A stretch of DNA of 64,000 bases, taken from the NCBI GenBank assembly GCA_947446925.1, contig CANFHU010000005.1:62001-126000 (forward strand). The letters are read 5' to 3'. Each line of letters begins with the position of its first letter. The stretch's first letter is position 1. A model generated the notes under the pieces. It made no database searches and was not told where the DNA came from. It worked only from the letters and a program-made list of their open reading frames with translations. Shown piece after piece: positions 53,170-63,158 of this stretch. Source of the stretch: Flavobacteriia bacterium (lineage in GTDB: Bacteria > Bacteroidota > Bacteroidia > Flavobacteriales_D > Crocinitomicaceae). Made by a program: the position numbers and the translations under genes.

Positions 53170-55986
53170 ATGCCAAAAAACGAATCCATTAAATCAGTAT
53201 TAATCATCGGAAGCGGACCTATTGTTATTGGACAAGCTTGCGAATTTGATTACTCAGGCTCACAAGCTGCACGTTCCTTAAGAGAAGAAGGTATCGAAGT
53301 AACATTAATCAATTCTAATCCAGCAACTATCATGACGGATAAATTAGTTGCGGATAATGTTTATTTATGGCCGCTTGAACCAGAATACATCGTTAAAATT
53401 CTTCAGTCGCATAAAATTGATGCTGTTTTACCTACAATGGGTGGTCAAACAGGATTAAATCTTGCAATGAAATGTGAGGAGATGGGTATTTGGGAGGAGT
53501 ATGGTGTTAAAATGATTGGTGTAGATATTGCTGCAATTGACATCACGGAGAATCGCGAGGAATTTAGAGAGTTAATGGGGAGAATTGGTGTTGGAATGGC
53601 GCCACAAAAAACTGCAAAATCGTTTCTAGAAGGAAAAGAAATCGCGCAAGAGTTTGGTTTCCCATTGTGTATTCGCGCTTCTTACACTCTAGGTGGTGCA
53701 GGAGCATCTGTGGTACATGACCCAAAAGAATTTGACAATTTATTAGAAAGAGGTCTTCAATTATCTCCAATACATGAGGTTATGATTGATAAAGCGCTTT
53801 TAGGTTGGAAAGAATATGAATTAGAGTTACTACGTGATAATAATGACAATGTAGTTATTATTTGTTCGATCGAAAATTTTGATCCACTTGGAATACATAC
53901 TGGTGATTCAATTACTGTAGCACCAGCAATGACATTATCGGATACGACCTTCCAAAGAATGCGTGATATGTCAATTAAAATGATGCGTTCTATTGGAAAT
54001 TTCGCTGGAGGTTGTAACGTACAGTTTGCAGTTTCTCCAGATGAAAAAGAAGAAATTATTGCGATCGAAATTAACCCACGCGTTTCTCGTTCTTCTGCAT
54101 TAGCATCAAAAGCAACAGGGTATCCAATTGCTAAAATCGCTGCAAAACTTGCGATAGGTTACAATTTGGATGAATTAAAAAATCAGATAACTAAAAGTAC
54201 TTCTGCATTATTCGAACCAACCTTGGATTATGTAATTGTTAAAATTCCTCGTTGGAACTTCAATAAATTCCCTGGAACTGACCGAAAACTTGGACTTCAA
54301 ATGAAGTCTGTTGGAGAAGTTATGGGAATTGGACGTTCGTTTCAAGAAGCATTACAAAAAGCATGTCAATCCCTAGAAATTGACCGAAATGGTTTAGGAG
54401 CAGATGGAAAAGAGTTAACAAATCAAGAACAAATTTTACATTCGTTAGAGTTCGCTTCTTGGAACCGTTTATTCCATGTATATGATGCAATTAAATTAGG
54501 AATTCCATTTAAAACTATTCACGAGAAAACGAAGATTGACGTTTGGTTCTTGAAACAAATTGAAGACTTAATTAAATTAGAACGAAAGTTAGAGAAATTC
54601 CATTTAGGAAATATACCAAAAGATTTAATGTTTACTGCAAAACAAAAAGGATATGCAGATAGACAAATTGCGCATTTATTACGTTGTTTAGAATCCGAAG
54701 TACATATTAAACGTACGGAAATGGGTATTAAACGTGTATTTAAATTAGTAGATACTTGCGCTGCGGAATTCGAAGCGAAAACACCATATTACTATTCTAC
54801 CTTTGAATACGAAAATGAAAGTATCGTATCAGATAAAAAGAAAGTAGTAGTTTTAGGTTCAGGCCCAAATAGAATTGGTCAAGGAATTGAATTTGATTAC
54901 AGTTGTGTACATGGTGTTTTAGCTGCAAAAGAATGTGGTTATGAAACAATTATGATTAACTGTAATCCAGAAACTGTTTCAACTGATTTTGATACTGCAG
55001 ATAAATTATACTTCGAACCTGTATTCTGGGAACATATCTATGATATCATTCAACACGAAAAACCAGAAGGGGTAATCGTTCAATTAGGTGGACAAACTGC
55101 ATTGAAATTAGCAGAAAAATTAAACCGTTTTGGAATCAAGATACTAGGAACCAGTTACGAAGCATTAGACTTAGCAGAAGATAGAGGTCGTTTTTCTAAA
55201 TTATTAGAAGAAAACAATATTCTATTTCCAAAATATGGAATTGTTCAGGATGCGGAACAAGCATTGGTTTTATCCGATGAATTAGGATTTCCTTTGTTGG
55301 TTCGTCCTTCGTATGTATTGGGTGGACAAAAAATGAAAATTGTCATCAATAAAGAAGAATTAGAGCACCATGTTGTGGATATTATCGGCGAGATGGGAAG
55401 TAATCAGATTTTATTAGACCACTTTATTGGAGGAGCAATCGAAGCGGAAGCGGATGCTATATGTGATGGAGAAGATGTATATATCATTGGTGTTATGCAA
55501 CACATAGAACCGGCTGGTATTCACTCAGGTGATTCTTATGCATTATTACCTCCATATAATTTAGGAGATTTTGTAATGCTTCAAATTGAAGATATTACAA
55601 AAAAAGTTGCAATTGCATTAAAAACAAAAGGGTTAATTAATATACAATTTGCAATTAAAGATGATAAAGTATATGTAATTGAAGCAAATCCAAGAGCTTC
55701 TAGAACTGTACCGTTTATCGCTAAAGCATATGATGAACCATATGTAAATTATGCAACAAAAGTTATGTTAGGTCATTCGAAGGTGAAAGATTTTAATTTC
55801 AATCCAAAACGCGAAGGGTACGCAATTAAAATTCCAGTATTCTCCTATGAAAAATTTCCAGACGTGAAAAAGGAATTAGGTCCTGAAATGAAATCTACTG
55901 GTGAAGGAATTAGATTTATCAAAGATTTGAAAGACCCTTTCTTTACGAAGATTTATTCTGAGCGTAACATGCACTTATCTAGATAA
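53170..55986 (+). CDS. carB: Carbamoyl-phosphate synthase large subunit, short form
   Basis: This 938-residue synthase makes carbamoyl phosphate for pyrimidine and arginine synthesis. Two tandem ATP-grasp halves are visible: the first with IGSGPIVIGQACEFDYSGSQ and INPRVSRSSALASKATG, the second with LGSGPNRIGQGIEFDYSCVH and EANPRASRTVPFIAKA. The enzyme stops after the second ATP-grasp half; the ~130-residue MGS-like regulatory domain found in the 1073-residue E. coli protein is absent. This short form is usual in Flavobacteriia and is not a frameshift. The small subunit carA is not adjacent. A DUF4834 gene follows with 1 bp between stop and start. Confidence 0.95.
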   Translation: MPKNESIKSVLIIGSGPIVIGQACEFDYSGSQAARSLREEGIEVTLINSNPATIMTDKLVADNVYLWPLEPEYIVKILQSHKIDAVLPTMGGQTGLNLAMKCEEMGIWEEYGVKMIGVDIAAIDITENREEFRELMGRIGVGMAPQKTAKSFLEGKEIAQEFGFPLCIRASYTLGGAGASVVHDPKEFDNLLERGLQLSPIHEVMIDKALLGWKEYELELLRDNNDNVVIICSIENFDPLGIHTGDSITVAPAMTLSDTTFQRMRDMSIKMMRSIGNFAGGCNVQFAVSPDEKEEIIAIEINPRVSRSSALASKATGYPIAKIAAKLAIGYNLDELKNQITKSTSALFEPTLDYVIVKIPRWNFNKFPGTDRKLGLQMKSVGEVMGIGRSFQEALQKACQSLEIDRNGLGADGKELTNQEQILHSLEFASWNRLFHVYDAIKLGIPFKTIHEKTKIDVWFLKQIEDLIKLERKLEKFHLGNIPKDLMFTAKQKGYADRQIAHLLRCLESEVHIKRTEMGIKRVFKLVDTCAAEFEAKTPYYYSTFEYENESIVSDKKKVVVLGSGPNRIGQGIEFDYSCVHGVLAAKECGYETIMINCNPETVSTDFDTADKLYFEPVFWEHIYDIIQHEKPEGVIVQLGGQTALKLAEKLNRFGIKILGTSYEALDLAEDRGRFSKLLEENNILFPKYGIVQDAEQALVLSDELGFPLLVRPSYVLGGQKMKIVINKEELEHHVVDIIGEMGSNQILLDHFIGGAIEAEADAICDGEDVYIIGVMQHIEPAGIHSGDSYALLPPYNLGDFVMLQIEDITKKVAIALKTKGLINIQFAIKDDKVYVIEANPRASRTVPFIAKAYDEPYVNYATKVMLGHSKVKDFNFNPKREGYAIKIPVFSYEKFPDVKKELGPEMKSTGEGIRFIKDLKDPFFTKIYSERNMHLSR

Positions 55987-55987
55987 A

Positions 55988-56242
55988 ATGGTTGTTACAG
56001 CAAGTATCTCGGGAGTCTTAAAAACGATTCTGATGCTTCTAGGAGCTATGGTTGTACTAAAATATTTAGGACAATTAATGGTAGCAAAGAGAAATATAGC
56101 TGAACAAAATAAATTTAGAGCTGAGCAAGATAAAATTCAGAAACAAAAAGCACATTTTGAACGAAATAAAGGTAAAATTTCAATTTTAAGAAATGATACA
56201 CTTGGTAATGTGAAAGATGTAGATTACGAAGAAGTAAAATAA
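55988..56242 (+). CDS. DUF4834 family membrane protein
   Basis: This 84-residue protein has one membrane segment (VLKTILMLLGAMVVLKYLGQL, about 10-30) and a charged helical tail (EQNKFRAEQDKIQKQKAHFE). Matches DUF4834, a small Bacteroidota family that often precedes YfhO-family genes, as it does here. Function unknown. A hairpin terminator separates it from the yfhO-like gene, so that gene may have its own promoter. Confidence 0.85.
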   Translation: MVVTASISGVLKTILMLLGAMVVLKYLGQLMVAKRNIAEQNKFRAEQDKIQKQKAHFERNKGKISILRNDTLGNVKDVDYEEVK

Positions 56243-56248
56243 AATAAG

Positions 56249-56283
56249 AGAAAAATCCATAGTTGCTGACTGTGGATTTTTCT
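56249..56283 (+). terminator. Terminator after carB-DUF4834
   Basis: AGAAAAATCCATAG (56249-56262) pairs with CTGTGGATTTTTCT (56270-56283) with one G-T pair, loop TTGCTGA, T-rich tail. Confidence 0.75.
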
Positions 56284-56300
56284 ATTTTAAAATAAAAAAT

Positions 56301-59264
56301 ATGAATACATTTTTTAGAGCAAATTGGAAACATTTTACAGCAATTGGAGTAATGATTGTTGTGACTTTAATCTATTTCAAACTTCAATTTGAAGGGTATG
56401 GTCTGAAACAGCATGATATTGAACAATTCAGTAGTGCCTCCCATGAAATTGAAGATTATAGACTTCGAACAGGGGAAGAAACTTTGTGGACTAATTCAAT
56501 GTTTGGAGGTATGCCAAGTGTTCAAATTTCACTACTATATCAAGGAAATTATGTAAAAACAATAATGAATGCTTACATTAAAGTTTTCCCTTTTCCTGCA
56601 GGCATCGTATTACTTTACATGTTAGGATTTTACATCTTTGCTTTATGTGTTCGAATAAATCCATGGGTTGGATTACTTGGAGCAATTGCTTTTGGCTTTT
56701 CAAGTTATGATATGATTATTATTCAAGCTGGACATAATACGAAAGCGTTAGCAGTAGCATTTATGGCTCCCGTAGTTGGTGCTTTTATTATGGCCTATCA
56801 ACGAAATTTGCGATGGGGATTAGTTTTATCTGCAATTTTCATGATTTTAGAATTATCGATGAATCATTTACAAGTGACCTATTATTTAGGTATTTTATTA
56901 CTTTGTATTGGGGTTGTATTTTTGGTAGATGCTATCATTAAAAAGTCTTATAAAAAATTTCTAATAACTTCAGGGGGGGTATTAATTGTATATTTATTAG
57001 CATTCTTAACCAATTTTGGAAATATCTATTTAACAAATGATTACGCAAAACATACGATCAGAGGTGGTAATGATGTAACTATTACCCCAAATGGAGTTTC
57101 AAATGCAGAAAACTCTACAACCGGTTTAGATAAAGATTATATTACTCAATGGAGTTATGGTATTGGCGAATCTTTTACATTAGTATCTCCGTATGTTAAA
57201 GGTGGTGGTTCTGTTGCTTTAGGAGAAAGTCCATTCGCAGAACAAGTGGAAGACATGGATTTATCACCAGAAGATGCAAAAGGAGTTATGAATTTACCAG
57301 TGTATTGGGGAGATCAACCTATGACATCTGGTCCTGTGTATATTGGAATAATAGTTTTTTTCTTAGCCTTTTTAGGACTTGTATTCTTGAAAAACCCTGT
57401 AAAATGGGCGTTATTAGCAGTTACTTTATTAACATTGATGCTTTCATGGGGTAAAAATTTCATGGGTTTAACCGACTTCTTTTTGGATCATATACCTGGT
57501 TACAACAAATTTAGAGCAGTTACGATCATTTTAGTGATGGTGGAACTATGTATTCCAATTTTAGGTGTTTTGTTTTTAGATCTTTTAGTAAAAGAGCGTG
57601 AAACTTTAAAAGCCAAAAAGAAAACTTTTTTAATAACTTCTGGCGTAGCATTTGGATTATTACTTCTTGTTAAAGTAATTGGATTAGGAGATAATTATCA
57701 ATCTGCAGGAGATAAAGCACAACTAGAAAACGTAAGTGTAAGTATTCGTCAACAACTAGCTGGTATGAATCCAGCAGATTTAATGGCACAATATCAATTA
57801 GATATAAATAATCCGCAACAGGTAGAACAATTTGTTCAACAACAAGTAACACCATATGAAAAAAACTTTGAAGCAATGAAAACTGTACGTGCTTCAATAT
57901 TTGATAGTAGTATGAATCGTTCTTTATTGTTTTTACTCGTTACAATCGGTTTATTAGCTGTATTGTTTTATACAGAAACTAAAACAGAATATGTTATTAT
58001 TGGTCTTTTAGTTCTCGTTGCTATGGATTTAATACCAGTTGCAAATAATTATTTAGGGAATCAAGAACAAGGAAATGGGTATAAATATTGGGTTGAAAAA
58101 GGAAATACATTATACGCAACTGCCGCAACGAATGCAGATTATACAATACTAGAAAATGAAATAGCAGAAAATCCTTCTTTAAAATCCAAAATAGCAAAAG
58201 CGGAAATCGAAGCAAAACAAAAAGGAGTAGAACTTGAAATAACTGGTCCAGCACAACGAAATTTAATTGACGCGTATAAATTTGCTACTTTAAATAGATC
58301 AACTAATTATCGTGTTTTCGATTTATCTGGTGGGTTTAACAGTGCAACATCTTCTTATTTCCATAAAGCACTTGGCGGATACCACGGGGCGAAATTACGT
58401 TCCATTCAAAACATTTTCGATTTTCATATAGCAAATTCAAACTATAAAATTTACGACATGATGAATGTTAAATATTTCATTCAAAATGGCACAGAAGCAC
58501 AACCAAATCCAAACGCTATAGGAAATGCTTGGTTTGTTAAAAAAGTTACAAAATACAAAACTCCTAACGATGAAATTAGAGCGTTAGGTTCTGTTTATCA
58601 ATTGGAAAATCAATCTATTGGTTCACTAATTATAAATGGGAAATTAGAGAAAAATGCACGCGTATTTACTTCAGACAAATTACAATATGTAATTAAAGGA
58701 GATACAATTACAGTTCCAATGTCTTCTGGGATTGTAGAAGGTATGGAAGCTATGTTCGTAATGGACATCAATGGAAAAACAAATTTGGTTCCTCTTCAGA
58801 CATTAGAATTAGATACTGCTAAATCTTTCTTAAAACTGGTAAAAATTAAAAACATCGAAGAATTTACACCGAGAGAAGAAGCAGTAATTTTAGAATCTGA
58901 ATTTAATAAAGTAAACAAACGATTATTTACAGGGGAAGGGAAAATAACCATGATAAGTTATGCACCTAATAAAATAACGTATGAATCCAATTCAAATGCA
59001 GAACAATTAGCTGTTTTCTCAGAGGTATATTATGCAGATGGATGGAAGGCAACCATAGATGGTAAAGAAGTTCCAATTGCAAAAGTAGACTATTTGCTTC
59101 GTGGATTAAAATTACCAAAAGGAAAGCATCGTATTGAATTTACATTTGACTTACCAATATACCATACAGCAGGAAAATTAGCTGCAACTTCATCTATTCT
59201 AGTTATACTTGGATTAATTGGTCTTATTGTGTTTGATAGAAGGAAGAAAAAAGAATTAGCATAA
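56301..59264 (+). CDS. YfhO-family membrane protein
   Basis: This 987-residue protein has about 12-13 membrane helices. The first helix (HFTAIGVMIVVTLIYFKL) is followed by the family motif QHDIEQFSSASHEI and LWTNSMFGGMPSVQIS, then several helices to about residue 450, a long extracytoplasmic part (about 460-950) and a last helix (LAATSSILVILGLIGLIVF). YfhO proteins resemble GT-C glycosyltransferases and are needed in some Firmicutes for teichoic acid glycosylation. The D-x-x-E-like DIEQF near the first loop fits a GT-C active site. In Bacteroidota the acceptor is unknown. Confidence 0.9.
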   Translation: MNTFFRANWKHFTAIGVMIVVTLIYFKLQFEGYGLKQHDIEQFSSASHEIEDYRLRTGEETLWTNSMFGGMPSVQISLLYQGNYVKTIMNAYIKVFPFPAGIVLLYMLGFYIFALCVRINPWVGLLGAIAFGFSSYDMIIIQAGHNTKALAVAFMAPVVGAFIMAYQRNLRWGLVLSAIFMILELSMNHLQVTYYLGILLLCIGVVFLVDAIIKKSYKKFLITSGGVLIVYLLAFLTNFGNIYLTNDYAKHTIRGGNDVTITPNGVSNAENSTTGLDKDYITQWSYGIGESFTLVSPYVKGGGSVALGESPFAEQVEDMDLSPEDAKGVMNLPVYWGDQPMTSGPVYIGIIVFFLAFLGLVFLKNPVKWALLAVTLLTLMLSWGKNFMGLTDFFLDHIPGYNKFRAVTIILVMVELCIPILGVLFLDLLVKERETLKAKKKTFLITSGVAFGLLLLVKVIGLGDNYQSAGDKAQLENVSVSIRQQLAGMNPADLMAQYQLDINNPQQVEQFVQQQVTPYEKNFEAMKTVRASIFDSSMNRSLLFLLVTIGLLAVLFYTETKTEYVIIGLLVLVAMDLIPVANNYLGNQEQGNGYKYWVEKGNTLYATAATNADYTILENEIAENPSLKSKIAKAEIEAKQKGVELEITGPAQRNLIDAYKFATLNRSTNYRVFDLSGGFNSATSSYFHKALGGYHGAKLRSIQNIFDFHIANSNYKIYDMMNVKYFIQNGTEAQPNPNAIGNAWFVKKVTKYKTPNDEIRALGSVYQLENQSIGSLIINGKLEKNARVFTSDKLQYVIKGDTITVPMSSGIVEGMEAMFVMDINGKTNLVPLQTLELDTAKSFLKLVKIKNIEEFTPREEAVILESEFNKVNKRLFTGEGKITMISYAPNKITYESNSNAEQLAVFSEVYYADGWKATIDGKEVPIAKVDYLLRGLKLPKGKHRIEFTFDLPIYHTAGKLAATSSILVILGLIGLIVFDRRKKKELA

Positions 59265-59301
59265 AATACACCTATAAAGTCACTTAAGTTTATAATTTAC
59301 G

Positions 59302-62300
59302 ATGAGAAAAATACTTACCCCACTGTTTTCTATGCGATTAATGGCACTTGCAATGCTTGTATTTTTAGTTGCTATAGGATGGGCGACCATTCTTGAATCC
59401 AAATACGACATTCAAACAGCAAAAATATTAGTTTACAATGCACGATGGTTTGAGGTGTTATTAGTTTATTTAGCTTTCAATTTAATAGCAAATATTTTCC
59501 GTTATAAAATGTTTCAACGTGAAAAAATAGCAATGTTAACATTCCATCTTTCTTTTATTATTATTTTGATAGGAGCAGGAGTTACACGTTTCTTTGGATT
59601 TGAGGGGTTAATGTCGATACGAGAAGGGAAAACAAGCAACTTCATCTATGCATCCGATCCACATATTTGGTTTAGAATCAATGATCGTGTAAAACAATAC
59701 GAAGTAAATCAAAAAACTTTTTTATCGGAAGAAACAAATAATGATTTTGAATTCGATGTCGATTTTCCAAACCATAAAACACCAGTTACCATAGAATATG
59801 TAGATTTTAAAAAGAAACAAATTGATTCTTTATTGATTCATGACACTATTAAATCTGGCGTATTAGAAGTAGTTACTGATGGAATGAAATCTAACTATAT
59901 TGCTCCTAATGGATTTGTAATGGTTGGTGATAATGCATTATCCTACGAGAAGAAAAATGCAATGCCTGGTATTGATATTTCGAAAGTCCATGGAAAATTG
60001 ATGGTAAAATCAAAATTACCAATTCAATATTTACCAATGGCAAGTATGATGAAATATAGACAGTCTGGACAAAACCCACCTGAGGAAGCATTTACTAAAA
60101 TACCAACGGATACTTTAGTTCCATTCTTACCTACAACATTGTATGTAGTTGCAGGACAACAATTTGTTTTTAAAAGAGAAATTCCTCATGCAAAAATGGT
60201 GAAAATGTCTTCTGGTAAGAAAAACGTAGGCGTAGACATAGTAACGGTGAAAATTACGGATGGTGCAAAATCTAAACTTGTAGAATTAATAGGAGGGATC
60301 GGACAAATTCCAGAACATACGGTATTCAATTTTGAAGGTTTAACCTACGAAATGGAATATGGATCTACGAAAATCTATTTACCATTTGAAATTGGATGTA
60401 AAGATTTTCGTTTAGCTAGGTATCCTGGTTCGGATGTTGCTTCTTCTTTTGAAAGTGACGTAACTGTTTTGGATCCAGAAAAAAAATACTCAAAAGACCA
60501 TACGATTTTTATGAATCACGTGATGGATTACGATGGATATCGCTTTTTTCAATCGAGTTATGATGCGGACGAAAAAGGCACAAAATTAAGTGTAAACCAT
60601 GATTTTTGGGGAACAAACATTACCTATTTTGGTTATTTATTATTAATGATTGGTATGATTATGTCTTTGTTTGCTCCGGTAGGTCGATTTAAAGAATTAT
60701 TAGGCATTATTCAAAAGTCTAAGGCTAAAAACATTGGGGTACTTGTAATTTTATTTACTAGTTTATTTTCGTTTAATGTAACTGCGCAGGACGAACATGC
60801 AGGACATAACCATACGAAAGAGGCTCCAAAAGATGTATTCCATATCATGTCGGAAGAACATAGTGAAGCTTTATCTAGTTTGTTAGTACAGGATTATGAT
60901 GGTAGAATCGTACCTATTCATACACTGTGTGATAATTTATTGCGTAAGATTTATGGAAAAAATAAATTTAATGAGAAAAACGCTGTTCAAACGGTGTTTA
61001 GTATGCACATGTATCCCCCACATTGGATTAAAGAAGCTGTAATTTCTGTCCCTTCGGTATTAAGAGAACCTTTAAAACTGAAGAAATTTGTGAGTTATGA
61101 AGAATTAATCGATAGCCAGGGTAACTTCCAATGGATTAATAAATACAACGAAGCGCATCAAAAAATGGAGTCTAAACGTTCTGAATTTGATAAAAAAATA
61201 ATCAAATTAGTTGAGCGTTTTCAAGTGGTTGGTTCTATTTTTCAATGGACCTATATGAAAATTATACCATTAAAAAATGACCCAAATAATGCTTGGTATG
61301 TCCCGTTAGACATGAGTTTAATGCAAAAAGACACAACGTCATCTAAACTTGCTATGCGCTATTTAATGTCTGTTGCAAAGTCTAAAGAAACTAATTCCTA
61401 TGGTTTAGCATTAGATAATCTGAATGCACTTAAAAAATTCCAACGAGCAACTTCTAAAAAGATTGTACCATCCGAAACGATGGTAAATATGGAAATTCGT
61501 TATAACAAAATGAACATATTCAAAAATACGATGTATAGTTATTTTGTTTTGGGATTGATTTTATTGGTTATTTATTTTATACGTGTATTTATTACACCAA
61601 CTGAAAACACAGATAAAAAATTCAAGAAAATTTCATTACCATTTATTCTACTTATTGGTTTCATTTTCGTTTATCATGGGGTTGGCGTTGGAATGCGTTG
61701 GTACATTTCCGGACACGCTCCATGGAGTAATGGGTATGAGGCAGTTGTGTTTATCTCTTGGGTTGCGATGATAGCTGGTTTTATTTTCTCCCGTAAAAAT
61801 GGGGCTGTATTAGCAGGTACAGCAATTTTATCATTCTTCATTTTGTTTGTAACTGAATTAAATTTGATGGATCCAGAAATTACTCCGTTACAACCAGTGT
61901 TAAAATCCTATTGGTTAATGATACACGTAGCTATAATTACAGGAAGTTATGGTTTCCTTGGCTTAGGTGCAATTTTAGGTTTCCTAAATCAAATCATGTA
62001 TTTGTTTAGAACTTCTGTAAATGGTAAACGTATTACCAAACAAATTAATGAAATCACTGCGATATCAGAATTAACGATTACAATTGGTTTGTTTATGTTG
62101 ACTATTGGTACCTTTTTGGGTGGTATTTGGGCAAATGAATCTTGGGGTAGATATTGGGGTTGGGATCCAAAAGAGACATGGGCTTTGGTTTCCGTATTAG
62201 TTTATGCAATCCTATTACACTTACGTTACATTCCAGGTTTAGCTAGTAAGTTCACGTTCAACTTAGTTAGTTTCTGGAGTTATGGAGCGATTATCTTTAC

Positions 62301-62469
62301 CTTCTTTGGTGTTAACTTTTATTTGGTTGGATTACATTCCTATGCACAAGGAGAAGGATTAGCAGAAGTTCCAAATTGGATATTTTATACAGTTGCTTGT
62401 TTTGCGGTTTTCTCAACTTTATCCTGGTGGAGAAATAGAAGTTATGCTAAAGGATTAATAGAAAAATAA
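59302..62469 (+). CDS. ccsBA: Cytochrome c biogenesis protein CcsBA (fused)
   Basis: This 1055-residue System II heme lyase fuses a ResB/CcsB half (about 1-470, with helices LMALAMLVFLVAIGWATIL and MLTFHLSFIIILIGAGV) to a CcsA half (about 740-1055). The CcsA half holds the WWD heme-handling signature ESWGRYWGWDPKETWALV and conserved His residues in LLHLRYIPG and LVGLHSYAQ. A periplasmic stretch with EHAGHNHTKEAPK lies between them. It would export heme and attach it to apocytochromes. Fused CcsBA occurs also in epsilonproteobacteria and Bacteroidota. It is followed after 37 bp by a toxin-antitoxin pair. Confidence 0.95.
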   Translation: MRKILTPLFSMRLMALAMLVFLVAIGWATILESKYDIQTAKILVYNARWFEVLLVYLAFNLIANIFRYKMFQREKIAMLTFHLSFIIILIGAGVTRFFGFEGLMSIREGKTSNFIYASDPHIWFRINDRVKQYEVNQKTFLSEETNNDFEFDVDFPNHKTPVTIEYVDFKKKQIDSLLIHDTIKSGVLEVVTDGMKSNYIAPNGFVMVGDNALSYEKKNAMPGIDISKVHGKLMVKSKLPIQYLPMASMMKYRQSGQNPPEEAFTKIPTDTLVPFLPTTLYVVAGQQFVFKREIPHAKMVKMSSGKKNVGVDIVTVKITDGAKSKLVELIGGIGQIPEHTVFNFEGLTYEMEYGSTKIYLPFEIGCKDFRLARYPGSDVASSFESDVTVLDPEKKYSKDHTIFMNHVMDYDGYRFFQSSYDADEKGTKLSVNHDFWGTNITYFGYLLLMIGMIMSLFAPVGRFKELLGIIQKSKAKNIGVLVILFTSLFSFNVTAQDEHAGHNHTKEAPKDVFHIMSEEHSEALSSLLVQDYDGRIVPIHTLCDNLLRKIYGKNKFNEKNAVQTVFSMHMYPPHWIKEAVISVPSVLREPLKLKKFVSYEELIDSQGNFQWINKYNEAHQKMESKRSEFDKKIIKLVERFQVVGSIFQWTYMKIIPLKNDPNNAWYVPLDMSLMQKDTTSSKLAMRYLMSVAKSKETNSYGLALDNLNALKKFQRATSKKIVPSETMVNMEIRYNKMNIFKNTMYSYFVLGLILLVIYFIRVFITPTENTDKKFKKISLPFILLIGFIFVYHGVGVGMRWYISGHAPWSNGYEAVVFISWVAMIAGFIFSRKNGAVLAGTAILSFFILFVTELNLMDPEITPLQPVLKSYWLMIHVAIITGSYGFLGLGAILGFLNQIMYLFRTSVNGKRITKQINEITAISELTITIGLFMLTIGTFLGGIWANESWGRYWGWDPKETWALVSVLVYAILLHLRYIPGLASKFTFNLVSFWSYGAIIFTFFGVNFYLVGLHSYAQGEGLAEVPNWIFYTVACFAVFSTLSWWRNRSYAKGLIEK

Positions 62470-62506
62470 ATTTTTCAATATTGATTATTGCTTTTACATT
62501 TGTAGT

Positions 62507-62806
62507 ATGTTCTCAATAGATATGCATAAAGAAGCTTTATTTACATTGTGTGATACATACCATGTAGATAAATTATTTGTATTCGGCTCAGCTTTAACAG
62601 ATAAATTCTCTTCTACGAGTGACATAGATTTGCTTGTTAAATTTAAACCAATTGATCTTACTTTATATTTTGATAATTACTTTCATTTAAAAGAACAACT
62701 GAAGGATTTGTTTAATCGTGAAATAGATTTATTAGAAGAACAAACCCTTAAAAATCCAATATTGATTAATTCTATTAATAAAAATAAAGAATTAATTTAT
62801 GGATGA
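62507..62806 (+). CDS. mntA: MntA-like nucleotidyltransferase antitoxin
   Basis: This 99-residue minimal nucleotidyltransferase has G27-S28 and D39-x-D41 in VFGSALTDKFSSTSDIDLL, the GS-x10-D-x-D signature. In characterised HepT/MntA pairs this enzyme adds AMP residues to a Tyr near the HepT active site and so silences the RNase. Here the pair partner begins 8 bp before the stop. A TACATTTG box (62495-62502) lies only 4 bp before the ATG, so an internal ATG at 62522 (MHKEALF) may be used. Confidence 0.9.
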   Translation: MFSIDMHKEALFTLCDTYHVDKLFVFGSALTDKFSSTSDIDLLVKFKPIDLTLYFDNYFHLKEQLKDLFNREIDLLEEQTLKNPILINSINKNKELIYG

Positions 62807-63158
62807 GAAAATATTAAAATGGTTATTTGATGTAAAAATAGCTATTAACGAAATTGATTCATTTTTCACTTTATATACTAAAGATTACTTTGAATATAAA
62901 AACAATCTAATTCTTAAAAGAGCAACTGAGAGAGAGTTGGAAATTATAGGGGAAGCAATCAACAGAATATTAAAGCAAGATCCATTATTTGAAAATAAAA
63001 TTACGAATGCCAAATCTATCATTGATTTAAGGAATCAAGTAATAGATGCTTATGTTAGTATTTCTGATGATAATATTTGGTCTATTTTAATCAATCATTT
63101 ACCAAAGCTCAAGATTGAAATTGAAAAATTAATTAATGAGAATAATACTGTGATTTAA
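62799..63158 (+). CDS. hepT: HepT-like (DUF86/HEPN) toxin, altered active site
   Basis: This 119-residue HEPN-fold protein belongs to the HepT/DUF86 group (LILKRATERELEIIGEAINRIL). The catalytic motif is normally R-x4-H-x-Y. Here it is R78-N-Q-V-I-D83-A-Y85, so the His is Asp while the Arg and the modified Tyr remain. Loss of the His should weaken or abolish RNase action, unless the group tolerates Asp. The start overlaps mntA by 8 bp and the stop overlaps bshB1 by one base (TAATG), so all three are translationally coupled. Confidence 0.85.
   Translation: MDEKILKWLFDVKIAINEIDSFFTLYTKDYFEYKNNLILKRATERELEIIGEAINRILKQDPLFENKITNAKSIIDLRNQVIDAYVSISDDNIWSILINHLPKLKIEIEKLINENNTVI

Noticed and set aside
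53170..55986. CarB suspected truncated by frameshift
   Set aside because: The frame ends cleanly, the next gene starts 1 bp later, and the short form without the MGS domain is usual in Flavobacteriia.
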